Below, piece by piece: positions 1 through 7,383 of a stretch of DNA of 64,000 bases. The DNA lies in assembly GCF_022179285.1 (NCBI RefSeq), contig NZ_BPQO01000003.1:248001-312000 (forward strand), read 5' to 3'. The notes below the pieces were generated by a model that ran no database searches, was not told the origin of the DNA, and was given only the letters and a program-made list of their open reading frames with translations. The first letter of the stretch is position 1. The number at the start of each line of letters is the position of its first letter. The position numbers and the translations under genes are program-made. The stretch comes from Methylobacterium hispanicum. GTDB lineage: Bacteria > Pseudomonadota > Alphaproteobacteria > Rhizobiales > Beijerinckiaceae.

Positions 1-40
1 CAATACGGCTAGCCAGAACGTCCTCTCGCTCTTCCGCTAA
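1..40 (+). CDS. Flagellin, C-terminal end only (partial)
   Basis: Only the last 12 codons and the TAA stop lie in the window. Reading from base 2 gives NTASQNVLSLFR, which matches the conserved C-terminal D0 helix of alphaproteobacterial flagellins (typically ending in QxVLSLFR). This helix packs inside the flagellar filament and carries the export/polymerisation surface. A rho-independent terminator follows 50 bases later, and the flagellar regulator ftcR is next on the opposite strand, so the context also says flagellum. The rest of the gene is upstream of the window, so copy number and variant cannot be judged. Confidence 0.8.
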   Translation, partial: NTASQNVLSLFR

Positions 41-88
41 GAGCGTGGGGCGCCGCCCGGCCCCGAGCCGGGCGGCGGACATGCGAAG

Positions 89-122
89 AAGGCCGCGCCC
101 GGCGACGGGCGCGGCCTTTCTC
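89..122 (+). terminator. Rho-independent terminator after flagellin
   Basis: The 12-base arms AAGGCCGCGCCC and GGGCGCGGCCTT surround a six-base loop and are followed by TTCTCGTTT. It lies 50 bases after the flagellin stop and 20 bases before the end of the convergent ftcR gene, so it probably serves both genes. Confidence 0.85.
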
Positions 123-142
123 GTTTCGCGCGGCGCCCGGGC

Positions 143-823
143 TCAGCCCACGAAGGTGTAGCCCGCCATGCGCTTGGCCTCGATCGGGTCGTGGCCGAGG
201 CGCGCGCGCAGCTTCTTGCGCAGCTTCGAGATGTGGCCCTCGACCACGCTCTCCTCGCAGGCGCTCTCGTGGTCGCCGTAGACCGCGTTGAAGATCTGGC
301 CCTTGGTGACCTGGCGGCCGCGGTTCCGCGCCAGGTATTCGAGGATGTGGCGCTCGCGGCGGGGCAGGAGCAGGCTCTGGCCGTCGATCTCGGGGTCGCG
401 CCCGTCCGCGTGGACGACGAGGCGGCCGGCCTGGTCGAGGCTGGCGGCGGGCGCGGCGCCGCGGCTGACCCGGCGCCGGATCGCGTTCGCCCGGGCGATG
501 ATCTCGCGCACGTGCACGGGCTTGCGCACCACGTCGTCGATGCCCGCCGTGAACAGCGCCAGCGTCTGCTCCAGGGAGCGGGTCTCGTTGAGCGCGATGA
601 TCGGCGCGGGCGAGAGGCTGCGGATCGCGGCCGTGCAGCCCGGCCGGTCGCCGCAATCGCCGAGCAGGAAGCCCTCGACGCCCGCGAGGTCGCCGGCCGG
701 CAGGTCGCTGAGCCAGACCTGGAAGTCGGGGGCGGGCAGGCCGCGGGCGACGACGCCCTCCTGGCTGAAGCCGGCCACGTACTGGGCGGTCACGCTTTCA
801 CGCTCGTCGATGACGATGAACAT
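143..823 (-). CDS. ftcR: Flagellar transcriptional regulator FtcR (OmpR-type)
   Basis: 226-residue response-regulator-like activator. The N-terminal half (MFIVIDERESVTAQYVAGF..., about 1-120) is a degenerate receiver. The VDDVVRKPVHVREIIARANA-like stretch near 110 and the C-terminal winged helix (LLLPRRERHILEYLARNRGR, then VEGHISKLRKKL) match Brucella FtcR and Sinorhizobium Rem almost segment by segment. In those species the protein switches on flagellar genes and thus motility. I chose the ATG at 823 because the alignable region begins there; the reading frame stays open to 1051 but that part looks non-coding. It is convergent with flagellin. A CtrA-like site lies about 195 bases upstream. 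Confidence 0.88.
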   Translation of the reverse strand: MFIVIDERESVTAQYVAGFSQEGVVARGLPAPDFQVWLSDLPAGDLAGVEGFLLGDCGDRPGCTAAIRSLSPAPIIALNETRSLEQTLALFTAGIDDVVRKPVHVREIIARANAIRRRVSRGAAPAASLDQAGRLVVHADGRDPEIDGQSLLLPRRERHILEYLARNRGRQVTKGQIFNAVYGDHESACEESVVEGHISKLRKKLRARLGHDPIEAKRMAGYTFVG

Positions 824-1017
824 CTCGGCTGCCCTAGAGGCGCAGGACATCGCCGGCGTCTCGCGCGGGGCGCGGACGACCGAGAACTGTCCTGCAACTG
901 GTCTTGCTGTGTTGTTCTCCGGCCGGGCGGTGCGGAAACCTCTGCGAGGACTTCCGCCGGCAAGCCGGAGGGCCGAACGTGTACCGTTCGTTAAGACGAG
1001 GATTTTGTTTACAATGG

Positions 1018-1033
1018 TTAACGCGTGGTTAAC
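1018..1033 (-). promoter_or_regulatory. CtrA-like binding site upstream of ftcR
   Basis: TTAA-N7-TTAAC with exact seven-base spacing. The minus strand reads as two TTAACCA half sites in tandem, the second as TTAACCAT. This matches the CtrA consensus of alphaproteobacteria. It sits in an AT-rich patch (about 985-1035), unusual for this DNA, inside the 455-base gap 824-1278. It could act on ftcR (minus) or on the small gene at 1279 (plus). Apart from this site and the hairpin repeat at 1154-1230 I see nothing else in the gap. Confidence 0.55.
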
Positions 1034-1153
1034 GGTCTGGCACGCCAGCATGCCAGCCGCGGCTCGCGTGGCGCGTGGGCAACGCTTGTTGCGCCGGAGC
1101 CACAGGGCGTCGGCGCTGAACCGATCACGGTCCCGCGGGTTGGACGGCTAAGG

Positions 1154-1230
1154 GTCTCTCGCGAAACGCCCGCTGCACCCTCGCGTGCAGAGGGAGGGCT
1201 TCCTGTGAGCGGGAGCTTTGTGAGGTGCTC
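1154..1230. repeat. Dispersed nested-hairpin repeat, family B, copy 1
   Basis: About 77 bases with outer arms CTCGCGAAACGCCC and GGGAGCTTTGTGAGG-like and an inner hairpin CTGCACCCTCGCGTGCAG. It matches the sequence at 42507-42581 base for base over most of its length, including CGAAACGCCC, GCAGAGGG and TGAGGTGCTC. This makes it a dispersed palindromic element rather than a single terminator. Confidence 0.75.
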
Positions 1231-1278
1231 CGAGGCGCCCGCGCGGCGCCCCGACGGGACGGACCGAGGAGGCAGGCC

Positions 1279-1470
1279 ATGTCGCGGTTGAGCGTGAGGC
1301 CCGCGGGCGACGGCACGCACGCGGTGATCGCCGGCAACGACCCGCTGGTCAGCGGGCTGAGCCTGGACGAGGCCGAGAACTATCTGACCTTCATGCGGGC
1401 CGCGGCGCGGGTGCGGCGGACGCGCCAGCTGCCGGAGGCGCTGCGTCGGCGAAGCGAGCGGCCGGCCTGA
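1279..1470 (+). CDS. Small protein of unknown function
   Basis: 63 residues (MSRLSVRPAGDGTHAVIAGN...). I do not recognise a family. The protein is basic at its C-terminus (RRRSERPA) with a short helical segment LSLDEAENYLTFMRAAARV in the middle. The ATG at 1279 is preceded by GAGGAGGCAGG, a good ribosome binding site, which supports this start over the in-frame ATG at 1225. It lies just after a hairpin repeat and converges with a tiny gene on the other strand. No signal peptide or membrane segment is seen. Confidence 0.6.
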   Translation: MSRLSVRPAGDGTHAVIAGNDPLVSGLSLDEAENYLTFMRAAARVRRTRQLPEALRRRSERPA

Positions 1471-1492
1471 CCGGCCGGGCTCCGGGCCCGCG

Positions 1493-1639
1493 TTACAGGT
1501 AGTGCCGGAACACGACCGCGTCGGCGGCCGGGGAGGCGGCACGCCCGCCCGCGCGGCCCGCCGCGCGGCCGGTCCAGCCGGAGGCGGGGACGACCAAGGC
1601 CAGCAGGGTCAGAATCCGTCGCGCCGTCACCGCGATCAT
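1493..1639 (-). CDS. Tiny exported protein, unknown function
   Basis: 48 residues. Residues 1-20 (MIAVTARRILTLLALVVPAS) look like a signal peptide or membrane anchor: two Arg followed by a hydrophobic stretch. The rest is Gly/Ala/Arg-rich and ends in DAVVFRHYL. An ideal Shine-Dalgarno AGGAGGT lies six bases before the ATG, which is the main evidence that it is translated. No family is recognised. It is convergent with the 63-residue protein at 1279-1470. Confidence 0.5.
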   Translation of the reverse strand: MIAVTARRILTLLALVVPASGWTGRAAGRAGGRAASPAADAVVFRHYL

Positions 1640-1808
1640 GGGGACCTCCTGCATCGGTGGGGCTCGAACCCGGGCCTTCGGCGATGCCTCGCCGACTCCT
1701 GCAGCCTAGCTCCGGGGAGAGCGCCGCGACGTGCCGTTGCGCACCGGGAGGAGGGCCCGGGGGAGGCCGACCGTTTGACCCCGGCGCGGCCGTTGCGTAG
1801 GCGATCCG

Positions 1809-2189
1809 ATGCCCAACGCGCCGTCCCGTCTCCAGACCATCGCGCGGGTCCTGGCCTGGGGCCTGCTCGCGGCGCTCGTCGTCGTGACCGCGGCCCCGAT
1901 CGGCCTGCGGCCCGAGACCGCCCTGCCCGTCTCCGCCGAGCGCTTCGGCGCCTTCGCGCTGCTCGGCTTCCTCTTCGCCTGCGGCTACCCGCGGCGGCGC
2001 CTCGCGGTGCTGGCGCTCACCCTCGCGGCGGCGGGGCTGCTGGAACTGTCCCAGCTCATCCAGCCCACCCGGCACGGGCGCGGGGCGGATTTCCTCGTCA
2101 AGGCGGCGGGCGGCGGCGCCGGCTGGGCCGCCGGCCTCGTCCTGGCCCGCGCGCTCGCCCGGCTGCGCCACCTGCGGCCGGCCGCCTGA
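1809..2189 (+). CDS. VanZ-like family membrane protein
   Basis: 126 residues with three to four hydrophobic helices (about 12-30, 44-60, 66-85 and 100-118). The signature SAERFGAFALLGFLFACGYP and LELSQLIQPTRHGRGADFLV, with Glu-Leu-x-Gln in the third helix and Arg-x-x-Asp in the following loop, is that of the VanZ-like family. Small members like this are common in alphaproteobacteria and have no established role; VanZ itself gives teicoplanin resistance in Gram-positives, which should not be assumed here. The stop codon is embedded in a 22-bp tandem repeat (2181-2280). Confidence 0.75.
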   Translation: MPNAPSRLQTIARVLAWGLLAALVVVTAAPIGLRPETALPVSAERFGAFALLGFLFACGYPRRRLAVLALTLAAAGLLELSQLIQPTRHGRGADFLVKAAGGGAGWAAGLVLARALARLRHLRPAA

Positions 2190-2280
2190 GCGTCCGGCCC
2201 AGGCCGCCTGAGCGTCCGGCCCAGGCCGCCTGAGCGTCCGGCCCAGACCGCCTGAGCGTCCGGTCCAGACCGCCCGAGCG
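2181..2280. repeat. 22-bp tandem repeat at the 3' end of the VanZ-like gene
   Basis: Four and a half copies of GCCGCCTGAGCGTCCGGCCC plus AG, at 2181, 2203, 2225, 2247 and a partial copy at 2269. The first two are identical and later ones have one or two changes. The first copy contains the last two codons and the stop of the VanZ-like gene, so the gene end itself has been copied. 22 is not a multiple of three, so the copies do not extend the protein. Confidence 0.9.
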
Positions 2281-2430
2281 ACTCAACCCCTGGGCTCCCG
2301 AGCCGCCCGGGCCTAAGCCTTCCGCGCCGTGGCGCGGCCGGATCCGTGCGCTAAGCTGCCGGTTCGGAGCAGACTTCGGGCCCGTCCGGCACGGCCGCGG
2401 CGGGCCTCCTTTTGGGGCGCCGCGGTGCGC

Positions 2431-4656
2431 TCACCACGCCACGCTGTAGGCGACCTCCACCGAGCGCGGGCGCCCGAGCAGCCAGTTGGTGCCGACCCCG
2501 CCGACCGCGTTGCCCGAGATCGCGTAGACCCGGTCGAACAGGTTGTAGAGGCGCAGGCTCAGCCGCGAATCCGGCGTGACCTGACGGTCGAGCCCGAAAT
2601 TGACGAGGGTGTAGGCCGGGCGCCGCGCGGTGTTGGCGAAATCGCTGAACACCGTGCCGACGTTCTGCACGCCGACGCGGGCCTCCCAGTCGCGGGCGAA
2701 GGCGTACGTCGCCCAGAGGTTGGCCACGCGCTCGGGCACGTCGATCGGCTGCCTGCCCGCGTAGGAGACCGCCTGCCCGCCCACGACCTGCGTGAAGTCC
2801 TCGTACTGCGCCCTCAGGAGCGCGAGGTTTCCCTCGAGCCGCCAGCCGTGGGGCAGGCGCAGCGCCGCGGCGAACTCGACGCCCGTCGAGGACTGGCTGC
2901 CGACCTGCACCCCGACCGCGGCGGCGCCGGGCAGGCGCGAGATCAGGTCGTCCTTCACGATGCGGTAGCCGGCCAGCGTCCAGTCGAGCGCGCCGTCGAG
3001 CACGACGCCCTTGGCGCCGACCTCGACCTGCCGCCCCGTGGCGAGCCGGAAGCCCGCCAGCGACTGGGACAGGGTGATGAGGCTGCCGACCGGGTCGGTC
3101 GCGGTGGCGACCTGCGCGTAGAGCGCCGTATCGGGCGTCGGGTTGAAGACGAGGCCGAAGCGGTAGCCGAGCGAGCGGTAGGTCTTCTCGAAGGTGTCGC
3201 CCGTGACGAGGTCCTGTCGGTTCAGCGTCGGCGCGTCGAAGCGCACGCCGCCGAGGACGGAGAGCCGGTCCGACAGGATCAGCCGGTTCTCGGCGAACAC
3301 CGAGGCCTGGGTGGTGTTCGTCGCGTAGGCCGGCCGCGCCCGCCCGTCCTGCGGGAAGAAGCCCGGGTCGTAGCCCAGCAGCGGCACGCTGTCGGTCTTG
3401 TCGAACGTGAAGTTGTTGGTGTGGCGGAAGCCGATGTGGTTGACGTCGAAGCCCGCCAGGAACGCGTTGCGGAACCCGAGCAGCGAGCCCCGGAAGGCCG
3501 CGTCGAAGCGGTTACCGACCTGCTCCTGGCTGTGGTAGATCTCGAGGTAGTCGCCCCGGTCGACGAGGCCCGTCGCGCGGTTGAAGCTGTACTGCTCCAC
3601 GTCGAGCCAGTGCCGCCGCGAGGTCAGCCGGTAGGCGGTGTTGCGGATGGTGACGTCGGCGGTGGGCGTCCACTCGGTCTTCAGTTGGGTCCAGTTGTCC
3701 GCGAAGGTGATCTTGGCGTCGCGGACGTTGTAGTTGTTGAAGCGGATCCGGTCCGGGATCTTCCCCGCGACGAGCGGCGTGCCCCAGTAGCGCTCGGGCT
3801 CCTGGTAGCCGAGATCGTGGCTGAGCGTGAAGGCGAGGTCGGTGCTCGGCCGGAACAGCAGCGCGCCCGAGACCGCGAGGCTGCGGAAGTCGCCCACCGG
3901 CGAGACCCAGCCGTCGCCGCGGTTGCCGCTGACGTTGAGCCGGTAGGCGAAGGTGTCGCCGAACTCGGCCTGGCCGATCGCCCCGCCGGAATCGAGGGCG
4001 AGGCGGGCGAGCCCGTCGCTGCCGATGACGGCGCGACCCGCGTTGACGGCCGAGAAGGTCGGCTTCTTCGGCACCACGTTGATCACGCCGCCGATGGCGC
4101 CGTCGCCGTAGAGCACGGAGGCCGGGCCCCGCAGCACCTCGATGCGCTCGACGTTCCAGGTGTCGAACGGGAAGGTCACGGTGTTGGCGCCGACGTAGAG
4201 GCGGGTGCCGTCGTAGAGCGTCTGGACCGAGTTCGGGCCGGCGAAGCCCCGGGCCGTGAAGGCGCCGTTGCCGTTGCCGGGCGCCGCGATGCTGGTGATG
4301 CCGGTGGCGTCCTGCGTCACCGCCTCGGCCACCGTGTTCTGGCCGCGCAGGCGCGCGGTCTCGCCCGACACGATGTCGATGCTGGCCGGCGTCTCCAGGG
4401 GCGTCAGGCCGAGGCGGCTCGCGCCCCGGTCGGGGGTGCGCAGGTTGAGGCCGACCGGGTCGGCCCGGGTCAGCGAGACGCCGGCGCCCTCGACCGAGAG
4501 CTGGTCGAGCACGACGCCGTCGACGATGGCGGGATCCCGGGCGGCCGGTTCCCGGGCGGCGCGATCCTGCGCCTGGGCGCCCGTCAGCGGGAGGAAGAGG
4601 AGCGGCAGCGCGCGCGCGGCCCGCCGGAGACGGGCGCGGTGGTGGAGGCTGGGCAT
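2431..4656 (-). CDS. TonB-dependent outer-membrane receptor (siderophore/cobalamin type)
   Basis: 741 residues. A signal peptide (LPLLFLPLTGAQAQ, cleaved near 30) is followed by a candidate TonB-interaction stretch (VVLDQLSVEG). A plug domain about 75-190 contains ETPASIDIVSGE and the hallmark VERIEVLRGPASVLYGDGAIGG. A 22-strand-type barrel follows, ending in an aromatic residue (VEVAYSVAW). Such receptors import iron-siderophores, cobalamin or other scarce ligands using TonB energy. By sequence it resembles the siderophore-receptor branch, but a cobalamin riboswitch lies upstream, so the ligand may be a cobamide or a cobalt chelate. Two palindromic operators sit 57-95 bases before the ATG. 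No ABC transporter genes adjoin it. Confidence 0.85.
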   Translation of the reverse strand: MPSLHHRARLRRAARALPLLFLPLTGAQAQDRAAREPAARDPAIVDGVVLDQLSVEGAGVSLTRADPVGLNLRTPDRGASRLGLTPLETPASIDIVSGETARLRGQNTVAEAVTQDATGITSIAAPGNGNGAFTARGFAGPNSVQTLYDGTRLYVGANTVTFPFDTWNVERIEVLRGPASVLYGDGAIGGVINVVPKKPTFSAVNAGRAVIGSDGLARLALDSGGAIGQAEFGDTFAYRLNVSGNRGDGWVSPVGDFRSLAVSGALLFRPSTDLAFTLSHDLGYQEPERYWGTPLVAGKIPDRIRFNNYNVRDAKITFADNWTQLKTEWTPTADVTIRNTAYRLTSRRHWLDVEQYSFNRATGLVDRGDYLEIYHSQEQVGNRFDAAFRGSLLGFRNAFLAGFDVNHIGFRHTNNFTFDKTDSVPLLGYDPGFFPQDGRARPAYATNTTQASVFAENRLILSDRLSVLGGVRFDAPTLNRQDLVTGDTFEKTYRSLGYRFGLVFNPTPDTALYAQVATATDPVGSLITLSQSLAGFRLATGRQVEVGAKGVVLDGALDWTLAGYRIVKDDLISRLPGAAAVGVQVGSQSSTGVEFAAALRLPHGWRLEGNLALLRAQYEDFTQVVGGQAVSYAGRQPIDVPERVANLWATYAFARDWEARVGVQNVGTVFSDFANTARRPAYTLVNFGLDRQVTPDSRLSLRLYNLFDRVYAISGNAVGGVGTNWLLGRPRSVEVAYSVAW

Positions 4657-4712
4657 GGGTCGGGTTCTGAGGTCCGGGCGCGGCGGCGCCCCGGCGACGG
4701 CTCTATCGCGGA

Positions 4713-4751
4713 TGTAACATTGTTACAATAAGCCAGTGTAACAGTGTTGCG
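4713..4751 (-). promoter_or_regulatory. Paired palindromic operator upstream of the TonB receptor
   Basis: TGTAACATTGTTACA (4713-4727) is a perfect 7+1+7 palindrome. A second, imperfect copy TGTAACAGTGTTGCG lies at 4737-4751, with centres 24 bases apart. This architecture (two dyads about two helical turns apart, 57-95 bases before the start codon) is typical of a dimeric repressor such as a TetR-family protein. The regulator is not in the window. No Fur or Irr box consensus is seen. Confidence 0.6.
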
Positions 4752-4972
4752 TCCATGGGCCCGGCGCATCCGCGGCGCCGCATCATCCCCGGAACGGGGG
4801 GCGCGGTCCGGCGGTGCGGACGGGGATGGTGCGAGGGCGAGCATCGGCGGGCGCGGGCGGCCTTGTGGCACGTCACCGCGAACGAGGCCGCGACGGCCGC
4901 CTCCCCGCAGGTATGGCGGCGCCTCGACACCCGCCAGGACACCCCGCCCGGCGCGTTTCGCGTGTGACCACG

Positions 4973-5151
4973 GCTGACGGCAGGTCTCCTGGCTCGCGGG
5001 TCGCCGCCTTCTCACCGTCTTCCCGGGCCGAAACCCAGTGACATGGTGGCGGAAGGCTCGCCGCTCACAGTTGCGGGGGCAGCCGCGGCATCGAGCGAGA
5101 GGCTCTCACCGCGTTCCCTTTTGATCCCCGGGGGGAACCGTCCCGATCAGC
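4973..5151 (-). promoter_or_regulatory. Cobalamin (adenosylcobalamin-type) riboswitch
   Basis: Read on the minus strand it has, in order, AAAAGGGAACGCGGTG, then GCTGCCCCCGCAACTGTGA (the B12 box region), then CCATGTCACTGGG, then GGGAAG and finally GCCAGGAGACCTGCC, closed by GCTGA/TCAGC pairing at the ends. These are the conserved elements of the cobalamin riboswitch. It points toward the TonB receptor, whose start is 317 bases further on. Between them no terminator with a U-run is obvious and no convincing gene is seen, so the expression platform is unclear. It should reduce expression when cobalamin is plentiful. Confidence 0.93.
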
Positions 5152-5216
5152 TACGGCCCCGCTTCGCCCGGAGTCAACGCCACACCGGCCGGAAAAGGCG
5201 CGTGCGGTCCTGGATT

Positions 5217-5370
5217 CCAAAGGTCGAGACCTTTGGCGGGTGCAGGGTGGAACCCTGCTGTCGGCTCCCTCGCCCTGGCAGAACCAGGACGGGGGAGCCG
5301 ATCCCGGGGCTGCGCGCCCCGGACCCCGCCTGCAGCGCCTTCAGGCGCCCAAAGGGCCTTGGCCCTTGGG
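5217..5370. repeat. Array of five consecutive hairpins between riboswitch and oxidase gene
   Basis: Successive inverted repeats include CCAAAGGTCGAGACCTTTGG (5217-5236), GCAGGGTGGAACCCTGC (5242-5258), GGGGCTGCGCGCCCC (5306-5320), GCGCCTTCAGGCGC (5335-5348) and a CCCAAAGGGCC/GGCCCTTGGG pair (5348-5370). They lie directly after the end of the minus-strand oxidase gene (5383). The block can serve as its terminator, and it looks like one of the structured intergenic elements of this genome. Confidence 0.7.
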
Positions 5371-5382
5371 GATCCCGGGACT

Positions 5383-6648
5383 TCACAGCCGCGGCCAGCG
5401 CAGCAGGCGGTCGGGCGCGAAGGGCGCGAGCGGCAGAGCGGGCTCGGCGCCGGTGGCGAGGTCGGCCACCAGCTCTCCGGTGATCGGCCCGGTCGAGAGG
5501 CCGATATGGCCGTGGCCGAAGGCGAGGATCAGGCCCGCGTGGCGGGGTGCCCGGCCGATCACCGGCATGCCGTCCGGCGTCGAGGGGCGCGAGCCCATCC
5601 AGGGCTGGTTGTCCAGCGGGCCGCCGAGGCGCAGCGTGCCCGCGGCCTCCCGCGCCGCCGCCTCGATCTGCCGGTGGTCGGGCGCGGCGCCCCGGGCGTT
5701 CAGCTCGACGCCCGAGAGCACCCGCACCCGGCCCTCTCCCATCGGCGCGATGATCGAGCCGGCGCCGGTGTCGAGCACGGGCCGGGTCAGCGGCGGGCTG
5801 TCCGGGTGCAGGGCGTAGTGCCGGTGGTAGCCGCGCTCGGCCGCGAAGGCGAAGCGGTAGCCGAGCGGGCGCAGGATCTCGGCCGAGGCGGCGCCCGCCG
5901 CCACCACGACCTGCCGCGCCCGGACGGCGCCGCCCGCATAGGCCACGCGCCAGCCCTCGGCCTCCGGGGCCAGCCCCGTGACGGCGCCCCGCAGGTAGCG
6001 CCCGCCGGTCTGGCTGAAGAGCCGCTCGCAGGCCTCGATCAGGGCGCCGGGCTCGCTCAGCGCGGCCGTCTCGGTGAGCAGCATGGCCCGCGCGTAGGGC
6101 CGCACCAGGGCGGGTTCGCGGTCGCGCAAGGCCGCCCCGTCGAGGATCTCCAGGGCGACGCCGTGCTCGGCCAGGATCGCCCGCTCCAGCGCGGCGCCCG
6201 CGAAGGCGGTCTCCGTGCGGTAGAGCTTGAGCCAGCCGGACCGGTGCAGGCGCGCGCGCGTGCCGGCCCGTTCCGCGAGGCGCTCGTGGGCCGGGTAGGC
6301 GGCGGTGGTCAGCGGCACGAGCGCGGCCGCCGCCCGACGCCAGCGCGATTCCCGCGCCGCGGCCAGGAAGTGCAGGCCCCAGGGCACCACCCGGACCAGG
6401 TGGGCGTGGTTGAGCCGCAAGGCGCTGTCGGCGTTGCGCAGGTAGGCCGGCAGCTTCGGCCAGAGCGCCGGGCCGGCCATCGGGAAGATCGAGCCGCGGC
6501 TCAGCACGCCGGCATTGCCGTAGGAGGTGCGCGCCCGCGCCTCGCCCGGATCGACGAGCGCCACCGCGAGGCCGCGCTCGCCGAGCGCGAGGGCCGAGGC
6601 GAGACCGACCATGCCGCCTCCGACGACGACGATATCCGGGTCTGGCAT
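5383..6648 (-). CDS. FAD-dependent amino-acid oxidase/dehydrogenase (DadA/DAO family)
   Basis: 421 residues. The N-terminus holds a Rossmann FAD motif (DIVVVGGGMVGLASALALGERG) immediately after the start, and the DAO fold follows. The stretch SYGNAGVLSRGSIFPMAGPA is typical of D-amino-acid dehydrogenase DadA. The C-terminal GHGHIGLSTGPITGELVADL matches the second FAD-contact motif of this family. These enzymes oxidatively deaminate D-amino acids or related imino acids and pass electrons to the respiratory chain. The ATG at 6648 has GGAG eight bases upstream; ATGs at 6681 and 6705 are possible but add non-conserved residues. Substrate cannot be told from sequence. It stands alone on its strand. 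Confidence 0.82.
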   Translation of the reverse strand: MPDPDIVVVGGGMVGLASALALGERGLAVALVDPGEARARTSYGNAGVLSRGSIFPMAGPALWPKLPAYLRNADSALRLNHAHLVRVVPWGLHFLAAARESRWRRAAAALVPLTTAAYPAHERLAERAGTRARLHRSGWLKLYRTETAFAGAALERAILAEHGVALEILDGAALRDREPALVRPYARAMLLTETAALSEPGALIEACERLFSQTGGRYLRGAVTGLAPEAEGWRVAYAGGAVRARQVVVAAGAASAEILRPLGYRFAFAAERGYHRHYALHPDSPPLTRPVLDTGAGSIIAPMGEGRVRVLSGVELNARGAAPDHRQIEAAAREAAGTLRLGGPLDNQPWMGSRPSTPDGMPVIGRAPRHAGLILAFGHGHIGLSTGPITGELVADLATGAEPALPLAPFAPDRLLRWPRL

Positions 6649-6946
6649 GCGGGTTCTCCGGGCGGCGGTTCGGGTCTCCATAGCGCCGGCGACGCTCGCC
6701 GGCACCCTGGATCGCGCGCACGCGACGGTTGCGCCGGCGCGCTCCGCGGCGGCGGTGCTCCGTCGGGCACGGAACCCTCCTCCCGCGCGGCGAGGTGATG
6801 GCCTCTGACGATGCCGCCTTTCTCGCCGTGTTTCTCGCCGTCGTCCCGGTGGCGCCCACCGCCCCCGGGATGAGGGCGCCGAGAACCGGATCGCCCGATG
6901 CGCTCGCCCCGCCCGTACGGGCGGGGACGGATCCCGCGAGCCCCGC

Positions 6947-7378
6947 TCAGCCCGCCTTCCCCCGCGCCTCCGCCCAGGCCCGGTCGCGCGCCTCCTGCGC
7001 CTCCCGCAGCGCCGCCCGCTCGGCCGCCTCGGCGGCGAGGTCCGCGCGGCGCGCCTCGGCGGCGCGGTCGGCCCGGCGCTTGCGGTAGGCCTCCGTCCGC
7101 GCCTTCTGGGCCAGGATCTCGTCGAGGCCGATCGGGTCCGCGCGCAGCGGCGGCTTCTCCCAGGGGCGGGGCCGGCGCGGCGGCGGGTCCCGGGGCGCCC
7201 GGTGGGGCGGGCCGCTCCCGGTCAGCCGCAGCGCCTCGGCGAGGCTGAGGCCCGCGGCCGCGGCGATGCGGGCCGCGGCCGCGGCGCCCGCGGCACGCTC
7301 GCCCGCGGTCGCGCCGCCTTCCATCAGGGCGCGGCACTTCACGAACTTCGCGAAGCGGATCCGGTCCAGGCCCGCCAC
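6947..7378 (-). CDS. DUF2786-like protein
   Basis: 143 residues. Residues about 8-50 ([37 protein letters not shown]) resemble the DUF2786 helical domain, whose usual pattern is K-(L/C)-x-A-L-x-x-x-x-A-T-x-x-E-R-x-A-A. The C-terminal half (about 85-140) is an Ala/Arg/Glu-rich helix likely to form a coiled coil. Function is unknown. It starts five bases after the HD-hydrolase gene and is probably co-transcribed with it. Confidence 0.6.
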   Translation of the reverse strand: MAGLDRIRFAKFVKCRALMEGGATAGERAAGAAAAARIAAAAGLSLAEALRLTGSGPPHRAPRDPPPRRPRPWEKPPLRADPIGLDEILAQKARTEAYRKRRADRAAEARRADLAAEAAERAALREAQEARDRAWAEARGKAG

Positions 7379-7383
7379 GCGGT

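Noticed and set aside
823..1051. Extended FtcR start at 1051
   Set aside because: The extra 76 residues have no FtcR counterpart and cover AT-rich promoter-like DNA with the CtrA site.
1640..1720. tRNA-like segment with GGGTTCGAGCCCC on the minus strand
   Set aside because: The T-loop-like part pairs over only three bases and no acceptor or anticodon stem can be built around it, although a TCGGCGA/TCGCCGA hairpin lies beside it.
2329..4731. 800-residue open frame antisense to the TonB receptor
   Set aside because: High-GC shadow of the real gene; Arg/Val/Glu-rich composition, no motifs.
4703..4942. 79-residue frame between the cobalamin riboswitch and the TonB receptor gene
   Set aside because: GTG start without a ribosome binding site, Arg/Pro-rich low-complexity product with no recognisable fold, and it runs across the palindromic operators.
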